Part shown: positions 19,203 through 28,462 of the stretch, one piece after another
Layout of the letters: each line of letters opens with the position of its first letter
Numbering within the stretch: the stretch's first letter is position 1
DNA from: Prochlorococcus marinus str. MIT 1214
GTDB taxonomy: Bacteria; Cyanobacteriota; Cyanobacteriia; PCC-6307; Cyanobiaceae
Reading direction: 5' to 3'
DNA length: 64,000 nucleotides
Assembly: GCF_027359355.1 (NCBI RefSeq)
Contig: NZ_CP114777.1
Location: 744,001-808,000 of the forward strand
Made by a program: the position numbers and the translations under genes
Notes under the pieces: model-generated
What the model saw: only the letters and a program-made list of their open reading frames with translations
Database searches by the model: none
What the model was told of the DNA's origin: nothing

Positions 19203-19656
19203 AAGAGTTTTAGAAAGACCTCAGCGAGGGCATTACGCTTTGGCTAGAGCACACAATTGCAGCTCCATAGAAGTATCGAATCTGTGGGAAGTAAAGACGT
19301 AAAACCTATTAACATAACTAGCCTTGATAAAGTTACCCAACTATTCCCAGAGAGAAAGAAGTTTTATCCTAGGTAAAAGAGATGGGTAACCAGCAAACGT
19401 CTGTACTCTCAGTGGGCCTGGACTAATCACTTCCCCTTTTCATGGAGATGGGCTACTGATGGCGTTGCAGAGGATCAATTCATTTTGAAAGTCAAACTTT
19501 AGTAGAAGGTATAATCTTCATTAATAGATCCTTTGCAAAACAAATAATTTGACCGAAGGAAAAAAAAATCAAAAGCAAGCAGGATTTGAAGTAAAAACAT
19601 TCTCAGTCCCATTTACTTTAGAAGAAATTAAGGAGAATATTTCTCTTAGTACTTCT
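19203..19656 (+). repeat. 5' module of TPR gene, near-identical to 54211-54662
   Basis: About 450 bp match 54211-54662 with one 2-nt indel (near 19250) and only a few substitutions, all inside or near the leader codons. It covers the upstream non-coding block, the TATAATC box, the TTG start and the first ~35 codons. Beyond it the two genes diverge gradually in TPRs and completely in the C-terminal domain. Confidence 0.9.
19510..19515 (+). promoter_or_regulatory. TATAATC box before TPR gene (-10 like)
   Basis: TATAAT, followed by CTTCATTAATAGATCC, lies 34 nt before the start codon at 19549. The same box at the same distance precedes the genes at 23748, 54555 and 62630, and at 37 nt the gene at 60204. 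No clear -35 is visible. Confidence 0.55.
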
Positions 19657-22122
19657 AGACCTTCAAAACCTTCTAAAGAAGAAATAATTAACAAAGCATT
19701 TAAGCTTCATTCAGAAGGAAACACTCTAGAAGCAGAAAAACTTTATCAATATTTTATCAATCAGGGTTTCAAGGATTACAGAGTTTTTTCTAATTATGGA
19801 ATCATATTAAAAAATCTAGGCAAATTAAAAGAAGCAGAATTATCAACTCGCAAAGCAATTGAAATTAAATCTGATTTCGCAACGGCGCATTCCAATCTGG
19901 GAAACATATTGAGAGATCTTGGCAAATTTAAAGAAGCAAAAATAGCTATAGATAAGGCAATTGAACTTAATCCTAATGTCGCAGTCTCACATTACAATTT
20001 AGGAAACATATTGAGAGATCTTAATAACTTACAAGAAGCAGAATTATCTACCCGTAAAGCAATTTCAATCAAACCTCTTTATGCAGAAGCGCATCTAAAT
20101 CTGGGAAACATATTAAAAGATCTTGGCAAATTACAAGATGCAGAATTATCTACGCGTAAAGCAATTGAAATTAAACCTCTTTATGCAGAAGCGCATCAAA
20201 ATCTGGGAAACATATTAAGAGATCTTGGAAGATTAAAAGAAGCAGAAAAAGCAACAGAAAAAGCAATTGTACTGAATCCTAATGTCGCAGATTCGCATTA
20301 CAATTTAGGAAACATATTGAGAGATCTTAATAACTTACAAGAAGCAGAGCTGTCTACGCTTAAAGCAATTGAAATCAAAGCTGATTTCGCAGAAGCGTAT
20401 CTAAATCTGGGAAACATATTAAAAGATCTTGGCAAATTACAAGATGCAGAATTATCTACGCGTAAAGCAATTGAAATTAAACCTCTTTATGCAGAAGCGC
20501 ATCAAAATCTGGGAAACATATTAAGAGATCTTGGCAAATTACAAGAAGCAGAATTTTCTTATCGCAAAACAATTGAAATTAAACCAGATTACGCAGAGGC
20601 ATATATGAACCTAGGTAATTTATTAGAGGATCTTGGAAAAGAGAAAGAGGCAAATAAACAATTATTACTTGCTTTAGAAAAGAAACCAAATAATATTTTA
20701 TTTTTTATAAGTTCGAAATTAAAATTATCGCCAATAATGAATAATATTGAACAGATAAATACTGAGCGTAAAGAATACCAAAGACAATTAAAAAAATTAA
20801 AGAATAATAAAAATATTTATTATGAAAGCGCAGACATTTTTAATACAAATATTTTTTATCTTGCTTATCAAAATAGACTAGATGATAAGGTTATTCTCGA
20901 AGAGTTAAGTAATACAATATCCAAAGTGGAAGGAATAACATTTAAAGGTTTTTCTAGGGAAAAATATCTTGCAACTTCATCAAAAAGAACTAACTTAAAG
21001 TTAGGTGTTTGCTCTGCATTTCTTAGAGAGAGTCATACAATCGGTAAATTATATACAAAAGTTTTATTAGATTTAGTAAAAGCTGGTATTGAAGTTAATA
21101 TTTATATTCCGCCTAATACAATCAGTCATTCAGAGCTCGATTTAGTTAGAAACAACTTTGAAAGAGTGAACTGTCTTCCAAAATCACCTCAAAAAGCAAG
21201 TAAATTAATAGTTGCGGACAATCTAGATGTTTTATTTTATCCAGATATTGGTATGTCTAGCTATACATACATTCTTGCATTATCAAGATTAGCGTTAGTT
21301 CAGGCAACTAGCTTAGGTCATCCAAATACATCTGGAATTAAGAATATAGATTATTTTATTACTAACGATATAGTCCCTCATCACCCATCATCTAGCTATA
21401 CAGAACGCTTAATAAAATTCAGTAGATTGCCTTTCAATTATCCCACTCCAAAGATCAATGAATCCAAATTAAATAGTACAAGTATAATAAATTCTGATAA
21501 TCATTTTAAAATTGGACTTACTCAGTCGTTATTTAAGTTTCATCCTGATTTCGATCAAGTACTAGAATCAATCTTAAGCGAGATAAAGAATGCATATTTA
21601 ATCCTTCTAAAAGATAAACAGGAATATAAAACAAGAAACCTAAAAAATAGATGGAAAAAACAAAGTAATTTATTACTAGAAAGATCAATATTTCTAAATA
21701 GAATGTCTAAGGATGATTTTATAAATACAACAAAAAATTGTCACATTATGTTAGATCCGTTCTATTTTGGAAGCGGAAATACTTTTTATGAAGCGATGGC
21801 TTTTGGTATACCATTTATTACATATCCGTTCAGTCAAAGAGGTAGTTTAGTTGCCTCAGGCTATAAACAGATGGGCGTTAAAAAGCCTCCTATTGCTGAA
21901 TCAAAAGAAGATTATATAAATTGGTGTAAAAAATATGCAAACAACAGTTTGTTTCTTAAAAACACAAAAGATGAATTAAAAGAAAGGGCTCATAAGTATC
22001 TATTTAATGATCATGAAATATACAAAGAATATTATACATTTTTTACTGAGGCTGTAAAAATAGCACAACAGGGAAAATTCATTGAAGATAATTGGAAACC
22101 CTTTTGTTCCTACAAGAATTAA
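19549..22122 (+). CDS. Leader-TPR-GT41 (O-GlcNAc-transferase-like) fusion
   Basis: An 857-aa cytoplasmic protein. Residues 16-36 carry the shared leader (KTFSVPFTLEEIKENIS). Residues ~50-390 hold about ten 34-residue TPRs, nearly identical to one another. Residues ~400-857 resemble the C-terminal catalytic part of SPINDLY/OGT glycosyltransferases: VLFYPDIGMSSYTYILALSR, VQATSLGHPNTSG, LDPFYFGSGNTFYEAMAFGIP. The TTG start is preferred because no ATG precedes the TPRs and the same TTG is preserved at 54555; no Shine-Dalgarno is seen. Probable target: a protein or surface-polymer acceptor. The N-terminal part matches gene 54555, whose catalytic end is different. Confidence 0.82.
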   Translation: MTEGKKNQKQAGFEVKTFSVPFTLEEIKENISLSTSRPSKPSKEEIINKAFKLHSEGNTLEAEKLYQYFINQGFKDYRVFSNYGIILKNLGKLKEAELSTRKAIEIKSDFATAHSNLGNILRDLGKFKEAKIAIDKAIELNPNVAVSHYNLGNILRDLNNLQEAELSTRKAISIKPLYAEAHLNLGNILKDLGKLQDAELSTRKAIEIKPLYAEAHQNLGNILRDLGRLKEAEKATEKAIVLNPNVADSHYNLGNILRDLNNLQEAELSTLKAIEIKADFAEAYLNLGNILKDLGKLQDAELSTRKAIEIKPLYAEAHQNLGNILRDLGKLQEAEFSYRKTIEIKPDYAEAYMNLGNLLEDLGKEKEANKQLLLALEKKPNNILFFISSKLKLSPIMNNIEQINTERKEYQRQLKKLKNNKNIYYESADIFNTNIFYLAYQNRLDDKVILEELSNTISKVEGITFKGFSREKYLATSSKRTNLKLGVCSAFLRESHTIGKLYTKVLLDLVKAGIEVNIYIPPNTISHSELDLVRNNFERVNCLPKSPQKASKLIVADNLDVLFYPDIGMSSYTYILALSRLALVQATSLGHPNTSGIKNIDYFITNDIVPHHPSSSYTERLIKFSRLPFNYPTPKINESKLNSTSIINSDNHFKIGLTQSLFKFHPDFDQVLESILSEIKNAYLILLKDKQEYKTRNLKNRWKKQSNLLLERSIFLNRMSKDDFINTTKNCHIMLDPFYFGSGNTFYEAMAFGIPFITYPFSQRGSLVASGYKQMGVKKPPIAESKEDYINWCKKYANNSLFLKNTKDELKERAHKYLFNDHEIYKEYYTFFTEAVKIAQQGKFIEDNWKPFCSYKN

Positions 22123-22333
22123 TCTAAATGAAGCTAAATCTATTAAAAACCAGCTAAACCTTATAAATATCTCATAAAAATGACTTTATGCATTTATTTA
22201 ATTACAAATTTAAGGAGTTAAAAGATTGATCAAAGCTAAATCATAAAAGTCATATAATTACAAAAAAGAATCTAATATTTTTGTAATAGCTCTTCCATAA
22301 CATATAATTAGAAAGTTTAATGTGAAATAATTG

Positions 22334-23302
22334 ATGAAAAAAATTCTTCTGACTGGCTCAAATGGTTTTCTAGGAACGCATATTTTATCTAAACTTATAA
22401 ATTCAAATCAATTCGAATCGATTACTAATATAACTGGTATAGACAACTTCATTAGTTCTAATAAATCAAATATTTATACAACTAATTCTAAATATAACTT
22501 TATCGAAGCTGACTTAATTAATTTTGACTTTGATAAACTACAAGATTTTGATACTGTTATTCACTTGGCCAGTCTAGCTAGTCCTGTATATTACAATAGA
22601 TATCCTCTTGAGACAGTAGACATTGGTACAACCGTTACAAGGAAGTTACTAGAAAAATGTAAAGAGTGGAATGCAAGATTCATATTCTTCTCTTCATCCG
22701 AAATTTATGGCAACCCTTCTCCAGAAAATATACCTACAAAAGAAGAATATAAAGGTTATGTATCATGTCAAGGATCAAGATCTTGCTATGATGAAAGCAA
22801 AAGACTTGGAGAAACCTTATGCTATATATACAACAAAAAATACAATATAAGTACCAATATAATTAGACCATTTAATATTTATGGCCCAGGTATGTCTATC
22901 GAAACAGACTATAGAATGATTCCAAATTTAATCAAATCTGCATTAAAAATGCAGACTATTAATATATACGGTAATGGTAAACAGACAAGAACTTTTTGTT
23001 ATTATACAGATGCAATTGAAGGGATAATGAGAGTTTTAAAAAATGGAGTCAATGGAGAGACATATAATATTGGTAATGACAAACCTGAGATATCAATGAT
23101 AGATTTAGTTAAATTATTTCGTAAAACAATTAATATAGATGTTAGTTATGAGTTAACTCCATATCCAGAATATTATCCTGATGATGAACCTATAAGAAGA
23201 CTTGCCTCAATTGACAAAGCAAGAGCTCATTTAGACTTCCATCCAAAAGTAACTTTAGAAGCTGGGCTGACTCAAACATGGAAATGGGCTTTAAAGAATT
23301 AA
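22334..23302 (+). CDS. NAD-dependent sugar epimerase/dehydratase, UDP-xylose-synthase-like
   Basis: An extended short-chain dehydrogenase acting on a nucleotide sugar. The Rossmann motif is LLTGSNGFLGTHI (residues ~5-17), with the catalytic triad in FFSSSEIYG and CYDESKRLGET (Y-x-x-x-K). RPFNIYGPGM and GNGKQTRTFCYYTDAI are conserved nucleotide-sugar contacts. HLASLASPVYYNRYPLETV is especially like UDP-glucuronate decarboxylases, so UDP-xylose formation is possible, but this is inference. The ATG at 22334 is chosen over the TTG one codon earlier. It follows the TPR-GT41 gene by 211 bp. Confidence 0.72.
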   Translation: MKKILLTGSNGFLGTHILSKLINSNQFESITNITGIDNFISSNKSNIYTTNSKYNFIEADLINFDFDKLQDFDTVIHLASLASPVYYNRYPLETVDIGTTVTRKLLEKCKEWNARFIFFSSSEIYGNPSPENIPTKEEYKGYVSCQGSRSCYDESKRLGETLCYIYNKKYNISTNIIRPFNIYGPGMSIETDYRMIPNLIKSALKMQTINIYGNGKQTRTFCYYTDAIEGIMRVLKNGVNGETYNIGNDKPEISMIDLVKLFRKTINIDVSYELTPYPEYYPDDEPIRRLASIDKARAHLDFHPKVTLEAGLTQTWKWALKN

Positions 23303-23340
23303 TTTTATAAACTATAATTTATAATCAATAAAATGATTAT

Positions 23341-23395
23341 TAGATTTTTCTCCCTCGATTGTTATGTGAGGAATAAGCAGATAGTCCAGCATGTT
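23341..23395 (+). repeat. Short interspersed repeat (copies at 25033 and 62385)
   Basis: Consensus tttttct-actcgattgttat, then -gaataagcag, then -a-tccaa. All three copies lie downstream of a leader-TPR or SDR gene and upstream of the next cassette. Possibly the outer edge of the TPR cassette unit. Confidence 0.55.
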
Positions 23396-23634
23396 CAATT
23401 ATTTGTCTTCCAAATATGGCAAAGCTTGGTCATTACGCTTAAGTCAAGCGCGATTGCAGTTCCTAAGTCCTCTCTAGCCTACGGGAGGGGAAGAGAGTCA
23501 AACCGTTAATGTAATTAGCGTTGCTAAAGTTCACGATAATATTCCCTTAGGGAAAGTGATTTTCGTAAAGCAAAAAAGCTGGAAAATCAGATATCGCCTT
23601 TATTTTTCAAGAGATCTGGACAAATCACTTCCCT

Positions 23635-23686
23635 TTAAAAGGAATATTAACCCATTCCATTAGGCATGGATTAATATTCCTTTTAA
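23635..23686. repeat. 16-bp perfect hairpin upstream of TPR-oxygenase gene
   Basis: ttaaaaggaatattaa (23635-23650) pairs exactly with ttaatattccttttaa (23671-23686). The 20-nt loop contains a further 5-bp stem (tccat/atgga). It ends 22 nt before the TATAATC box. It could end upstream transcripts or bind a regulator; the other copies of the upstream block lack it. Confidence 0.75.
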
Positions 23687-23708
23687 CGTAAAAAACCTTA
23701 GTGAAAGT

Positions 23709-23714
23709 TATAAT
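23709..23714 (+). promoter_or_regulatory. TATAATC box before TPR-oxygenase gene
   Basis: TATAAT ends 34 nt before the ATG at 23748, the same spacing as at 19510, 54516 and 62591. This fixed spacing supports the choice of the ATG at 23748 over the in-frame TTG at 23733. Confidence 0.5.
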
Positions 23715-23747
23715 CGTAATGAAATTGATTCTTTGAAAAAAATAGAT

Positions 23748-25031
23748 ATGACTGAGAGAACAATCGATAAAAAGGAAGGAAGCTCCAAATTAAGAACATT
23801 CCCAATTCCTATTGACCTAGGAGAAATTAAAGAAAATTTTACTATTAGTACTAATTCTCCTTCTCAACTTACTAAAGAACAAATAATTAATCAAGCATTT
23901 AAGTTTCATTCAGAAGGAAACATTTTGGAAGCAGGAAAATATTATAAACAGTTAATAAAGCAAAGATGTAATGACCATAGGGTTTTTTCTAATTATGGAA
24001 TCATATTAAAAAATTCTGGCAAGTTAAAACAAGCAGAAATATCAACTCGTAAAGCAATTGAACTTAATCCTAATTATGCAGAGGCTCATTGCAATTTGGG
24101 AAACATATTGAAAGATCTTGGCAAGTTAAAAGAAGCAGAAATTAGTTTTTCAAAGTCAATTGAGTTAAATCCAGATTACACTCTTGCATTATCGAATAGA
24201 GCACAATTGTTTTTTGATAAAGAAGAATTTGAGAAAGCATTAAAAGATTCAGATTCATGTAATACAAAAAATTGCAGAGCATTTTCCTTAGAAATTCTAT
24301 TTTCATTAGGTAGGATTCAAGAGATTTTTAATAGAATAGAAAATTCCTGTGAAATAGATAATGAGAACATAAGACTTGCAGCATTCTCTTCATTTATCTC
24401 AAAGCGGGAAAACAAAGAAACTTATAATAATTTCTGTCCAAACCCACTTTCATTTTTACATTTTAATAACCTAAACTTTTATGTTAAAAACTATAAGGAA
24501 TTTATAAAAAAAATAATTAATGAATTATCTGATATTAAAACCATATGGGAACCTCTAAACAAGGCAACTCATAATGGATTTCAAACTCCTAATGATATAA
24601 ATTTGTTTTCTAACTCATCTGAAAATATTTCATATCTTAAATCAATAATTGTAAAAGAATTAGATTCTTATTTTTTAAAATTCAAAAAAGATTCTTGCTC
24701 CTATATTCAAAAATGGCCATCTAATAAAGATTTAAAAGCGTGGCATGTAGTTCTTAAAACGCAAGGATATCAGAGTGCTCACATACATCCTGGTGGATGG
24801 CTGAGTGGAGTAATTTATCTGAAGGTTGTTCCTCCAATGGATAAGGATGAAGGTGCAATTGAATTCAGTTTAAATGGTCAGAATTATTTTGATGCAAACT
24901 CTCCAAAATTAATACATCAGCCAGAAGCAGGAGATATAGTTTTATTCCCTTCTTCCCTGCACCACAGGACCATACCCTTTTCGACTGATACAGAAAGGAT
25001 AGTAATTGCTTTTGACTTGGTTCCAGATTAA
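23748..25031 (+). CDS. Leader-TPR-2OG-Fe(II) oxygenase-like fusion
   Basis: A 427-aa protein. The leader RTFPIPIDLGEIKENFTIS begins at residue 16, exactly as in 19549 and 54555. About three TPRs follow (residues ~50-160). The C-terminal ~180 residues resemble the putative 2OG-Fe(II) oxygenase family: WHVVLKTQGYQSAHIHPGGW with a candidate iron-binding H, SGVIYLKVVP, GDIVLFPSSLHHRTIPF with the second H and R for 2-oxoglutarate. Likely a hydroxylase of a sugar, lipid or peptide. The effector domain is unrelated to glycosyltransferases, which is the point of interest. Confidence 0.75.
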   Translation: MTERTIDKKEGSSKLRTFPIPIDLGEIKENFTISTNSPSQLTKEQIINQAFKFHSEGNILEAGKYYKQLIKQRCNDHRVFSNYGIILKNSGKLKQAEISTRKAIELNPNYAEAHCNLGNILKDLGKLKEAEISFSKSIELNPDYTLALSNRAQLFFDKEEFEKALKDSDSCNTKNCRAFSLEILFSLGRIQEIFNRIENSCEIDNENIRLAAFSSFISKRENKETYNNFCPNPLSFLHFNNLNFYVKNYKEFIKKIINELSDIKTIWEPLNKATHNGFQTPNDINLFSNSSENISYLKSIIVKELDSYFLKFKKDSCSYIQKWPSNKDLKAWHVVLKTQGYQSAHIHPGGWLSGVIYLKVVPPMDKDEGAIEFSLNGQNYFDANSPKLIHQPEAGDIVLFPSSLHHRTIPFSTDTERIVIAFDLVPD

Positions 25032-25032
25032 A

Positions 25033-25086
25033 ATCTGGATTTTTCTTACTCGATTGTTATTTAAAGAATCAGCAGTCAATCCAATT
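25033..25086 (+). repeat. Short interspersed repeat, second copy
   Basis: Matches 23341-23395 and 62385-62445 in tttttcttactcgattgtta and in the following aatcagcag-caatccaa. Begins immediately after the stop of the TPR-oxygenase gene. Confidence 0.55.
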
Positions 25087-25471
25087 CCTTAAAACATAGC
25101 TATCGCTAAAAGTAGTATTGATGACAAACTACCAGTTATAAATTAATTATTAGTCTTAATCTATAAAAAAAAAATTCTAAATAACGAGAGGAAGAGTTGC
25201 ATCGAATTACATATGTTGAATCAAACTAACCAATTGAAATAATCCAAGTCGCTACCAATTATTTAGAAAGTTTTCATCTTATTTATGGTGCAATGCTAGC
25301 AACAACCCTCATTGGATTAGGAAATAACACGTTTCTTCATGGTTGAAAGTTTGATATTCCCTAATACTTAATGTTAAAGAAAATATCCGAAAATCAACTT
25401 GCTAGTAAGGACTTTTGTCCGCTGTTTAGTTCTACAACACTTAGCGAAGCAAGAATAAATTCTTATTAATG

Positions 25472-25590
25472 GCTAGATACGGCTAAATATTGCTAAGATA
25501 TACCTAAATTGGAACGCTTAAACATTGCTTGCACTTAATGAAAGCAAAGTAGTATGAAAATCTGAGCACAATTTTTTAAAATGCGGACAA
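25472..25590 (+). repeat. Upstream module shared with 17782-17905
   Basis: Second copy of the module that precedes the FkbM cargo gene; here it ends about 60 nt before the start of the GT32-like gene. Internal ctagata/ctaaata units recur also near the tRNA-Ala attachment sites (50818 and 53552). Confidence 0.6.
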
Positions 25591-25653
25591 AGTTAAATAA
25601 TTTCTTTGTCATAAAAATTTTTGAGCCTTAATTAATTCATAAGACTAGAAAAA

Positions 25654-26403
25654 ATGACTAAAAATGCTTTCCAAATATTTATTACTGATAAAGAAGAAGA
25701 GCTACCACCTCCTTTAAAAGAAGCAACCAGCATATTCAGAGAAGCTTACTCTGATCATACCTACACTCTTTATAGTAAGGAGATGATAATAGAACTAATC
25801 AAGAAAGAATTTGGGAAAGAAGTACTTTCAGCTTTCAACAAATTAAAGCCTTATGCCTACAAGGCTGATTTAGCAAGATATTGCATAAGTTATCTTTATG
25901 GCGGTTGGTATGCTGATATTTCAATAAGGCTTACTTCAGCAAGATTTTCCAATACTAAATATGAATTTGAATTTTTAGGATTTATTGATCGAGGAGATGG
26001 ACTTGGATTACCAAATAAATTGGTTTACCCAATACAAAATTCATTTTTTTATATTGAGAAAAATCATCCAATAATGTCTAAGGCAATAGATTTAGTTTTA
26101 GAAAATTGTTCAAATGAATCTTATGGGGTTTCTCCTGTTTGCCCATCTGGGCCAGGAGTATTAGGAAGAGCCTATGCATTTTTTGGACAGAAACTTAATC
26201 ATGTTTTAGGTTTCTTTATGCCTCTTACTCCTAACCATAAAAAATTAAATACTAGTTATGTTCTTCCTGAAGGCACAATACTTGCGCAGCATAAAGATGC
26301 ATGGTTCCCAAACTCAAAAGGAGGTGATTTTAGCAACTTTGGTACTAAAGGAACTAATAATTATCTAAAGATGTATCATGAAAAAAATATTTATAATATA
26401 TAA
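25654..26403 (+). CDS. Glycosyltransferase, DXD-sugar-binding (GT32-like)
   Basis: A 249-aa enzyme of the OCH1/capsular-polysaccharide type. LKPYAYKADLARYCISYLYG (residues ~70-89) and GGWYADISIRL (~88-98) are the family core; the usual D-x-D appears as ADIS, so the second Asp is replaced. CPSGPGVLGRAY is the conserved downstream loop. It probably transfers a hexose onto a surface glycan in the cytoplasm. It stands alone between a decayed spacer and a TPR gene, like a cargo gene. Confidence 0.72.
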   Translation: MTKNAFQIFITDKEEELPPPLKEATSIFREAYSDHTYTLYSKEMIIELIKKEFGKEVLSAFNKLKPYAYKADLARYCISYLYGGWYADISIRLTSARFSNTKYEFEFLGFIDRGDGLGLPNKLVYPIQNSFFYIEKNHPIMSKAIDLVLENCSNESYGVSPVCPSGPGVLGRAYAFFGQKLNHVLGFFMPLTPNHKKLNTSYVLPEGTILAQHKDAWFPNSKGGDFSNFGTKGTNNYLKMYHEKNIYNI

Positions 26404-26510
26404 ATTGCACAATAGTTTAATAAATTTGTATTATAAATTCAAACAATGACAGATAACTTAGACAGCAATTATAATTGAGAAGGTTTATTCTAAAAAAATA
26501 CGAAATAGAC

Positions 26511-28136
26511 ATGTCAACCAAAGGTAAAGAAGAAGAAAATAATAATAATAATCATCAAAAAAATGAGATTAGAATTTTTTCCGTACCATTTTCTCTAAAA
26601 GGAATCAATGATGATATTAGTATTCGCACCTCTTTTAAACTATCTAAAGAATACCTAGTAAATCAAGCATTTAAATGTCATTCACAAGGGGATATAAAAG
26701 GAGCTATAAAATATTATCAAGATTTCATTGATCGAGGGTTTAAAGATCACAGAGTCTATTCTAACTATGGAATCATATTGAAAGATCTTGGTAAATTAAA
26801 AGAAGCAGAATTCAACACTCGTAAAGCGATTGAACTTAAATCAGATTTTGAAGAAGCTCACTACAATTTAGGAACTATTTTGATAGATCTTGGAAAACTA
26901 GTAGAAGCCGAAATGTCAACACGCAAAGCAATTAAACTCCAACCTAATTCATCAGAATCGCATTATAATCTAGGAATAATATATAGAGATCAAGGCAACT
27001 TAAAAGAAGCAGAAATATCAACTCGCAAAGCTATTAAAATTAAATCTGATTTTGCAGAAGCTTATAACCATCTAGGAACTGTATTAATGGATGATCTTAG
27101 TAAACTAAAAGAAGCAGAGTCTTCTCTGCGCAAAGCAATTGAAATTAATCAAGATTTTAATGAGGCTTATTACAACCTTTCATTAATAGAACTTTTAAAA
27201 GGAAATTATAAAGATGGTCTAGAGAACTATGAATTTAGATTAATAAAAAAGAAACCCGTTATTCCTCATTGCAAGCCAAAAATCAAAAGAAAAGATAATA
27301 AAGAATTTCAAAAAGGAGAAAAACTTTTAGTTATTAGTGAGCAAGGTTTAGGAGACACACTTCAATATATGAGATACATACCTTATTTAAGAAAGAAAGG
27401 TCTTGATGTCTCTTTTTCTGCTCAAACCAAACTACATTCATTGATCCAATCTTCAGCCATTGATCAAAATCCATTAACTCCAGAACAAGTAGAAAAAGTT
27501 TCAGCACGTCAATGGATTCCACTATTATCTTTAGCTAGACATCTCAAAATCAGTCCAAAAAATCCAATCATTTCTCAACCATACATATTTTCAACAGATC
27601 AATTCACTCAAAAATGGAAAAATATTTTTTCTAAAGAAAAAAGACCAATCATTGGGATTAATTGGCAAGGAAACCCGGAGATGGAAAAGCGTTCTTACCA
27701 CGGACGATCAATTCCTTTAGAAACTTTCTCGCTTCTTTTTAAGCAGAATGAACTATCAATACTTTCTCTACAAAAAGGGTTTGGTTCAGAACAATTAGAA
27801 CAATGCTCATTTAAAAATAAGTTTGTTGAATGCCAACCACAAATTAATTCCACTTGGGATTTTCTTGAAAATGCTGCCATCATCCAGAACTGCGATTTGA
27901 TTATTACTTGTGATACATCAATTGCTCATTTAGCTGGAGGAATGGGAAAAAAAGTTTGGTTACTTTTAAGAGATATACCCTTTTGGACATGGGGACTAAA
28001 AGAAGAAACAACATTTTGGTATCCATCGATGAGATTATTCAGACAACACGAGCGACATAATTGGCAAGAAGTGATGGAAAGAGTATCAATCGCACTTAAA
28101 AAAGAAATCGCAACAAACGCATTAGTTAAAAACTAA
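26511..28136 (+). CDS. Leader-TPR-GT9-like (heptosyltransferase fold) fusion
   Basis: A 541-aa protein from the ATG at 26511; an in-frame TTG at 26475 is less likely. A run of Asn precedes the leader RIFSVPFSLKGINDDISI (from residue 21). About five TPRs follow, then a GT-B domain: LLVISEQGLGDTLQYMRYIP, PIIGINWQGNPE, LIITCDTSIAHLAGGMGKKVW and FWYPSMRLFRQ. These match the TPR-linked relatives of ADP-heptose:LPS heptosyltransferases (GT9-like). Together with the ADP-heptose genes downstream, heptose transfer is an attractive but unproven role. The catalytic half is closely related to that of 28463 and 38319. Confidence 0.8.
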   Translation: MSTKGKEEENNNNNHQKNEIRIFSVPFSLKGINDDISIRTSFKLSKEYLVNQAFKCHSQGDIKGAIKYYQDFIDRGFKDHRVYSNYGIILKDLGKLKEAEFNTRKAIELKSDFEEAHYNLGTILIDLGKLVEAEMSTRKAIKLQPNSSESHYNLGIIYRDQGNLKEAEISTRKAIKIKSDFAEAYNHLGTVLMDDLSKLKEAESSLRKAIEINQDFNEAYYNLSLIELLKGNYKDGLENYEFRLIKKKPVIPHCKPKIKRKDNKEFQKGEKLLVISEQGLGDTLQYMRYIPYLRKKGLDVSFSAQTKLHSLIQSSAIDQNPLTPEQVEKVSARQWIPLLSLARHLKISPKNPIISQPYIFSTDQFTQKWKNIFSKEKRPIIGINWQGNPEMEKRSYHGRSIPLETFSLLFKQNELSILSLQKGFGSEQLEQCSFKNKFVECQPQINSTWDFLENAAIIQNCDLIITCDTSIAHLAGGMGKKVWLLLRDIPFWTWGLKEETTFWYPSMRLFRQHERHNWQEVMERVSIALKKEIATNALVKN

Positions 28137-28462
28137 TACCTTATTCAATAAATATCTTACAATTTCTAAGTAGACATAATACAAAGAGCATAGTTGTTAG
28201 TTAAAAGTGTGAAAAGTTACTTGAGACAAACAAGGGATAAACTCAAAGGAGGAATTAGAATCATGGCCAATTGTTTAATGCGAATTGTTAATCAATAGCA
28301 TCAATCTCCTTCCTTATGAATGGCTACTAATATACGCGAAGAACACTTTTCAAGCAGCTTTCCAATAGTCAGAAAAAACAATCCCTAATTAATTTCTGAC
28401 AAGGTGAACAAGGATTAGAGTTAATAGTAAAATGCTTGAGATCAAAGGTTAGAAGAGAAAAA
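28137..28462. other. Spacer between two TPR-GT9 genes
   Basis: No gene seen. The last ~50 nt (aaggattagagt, tagtaaaat, then agaagagaaaaa before the ATG) resemble 40168-40218 upstream of the TPR gene at 40219, so these two genes share a second type of upstream sequence without the TATAATC box. Confidence 0.45.

Larger units (their letters stand above)
18896..19548. other. Right end of tRNA-Arg unit and TPR-gene upstream region
   Basis: Contains, in order, a GCGCA-rich stretch (18958-18975), the tRNA-Arg 3' fragment (19031-19081), a 12-bp inverted repeat with 1-nt loop (19129-19153), and the block 19203-19548 repeated before the gene at 54555. No open gene is present. Peptide-like stretches occur in several frames between stops. 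Confidence 0.55.
23303..23747. other. Spacer with diverged TPR-upstream block
   Basis: No gene. It contains a 55-nt repeat (23341-23395), then a block (about 23430-23630) with recognisable but diverged similarity to 19220-19440 (cattacgctt, gattgcag, aaagtt-ac-ataattccc, ggacaaatcacttccc). A strong hairpin and the TATAATC box (23709-23714) follow. Confidence 0.5.
25032..25653. other. Decayed spacer before GT32-like gene
   Basis: Starts with the 55-nt repeat (25033-25086). A short frame reading YLESFHLIYGAMLATTLIGL (about 25255-25315) looks like a fragment of a membrane protein gene. The shared module 25472-25590 follows. No intact gene. Confidence 0.45.

Noticed and set aside
19594-19660. 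Leader as a lanthipeptide or bacteriocin-type leader peptide
   Set aside because: No double-glycine site, no core peptide and no maturation or export enzymes; it is followed by long folded domains.
19549-22122. TPR units as tandem DNA repeats or a CRISPR-like array
   Set aside because: The 102-bp periodicity is the 34-residue TPR; the units are coding, in frame, and lack spacers. No CRISPR array was seen anywhere in the window.
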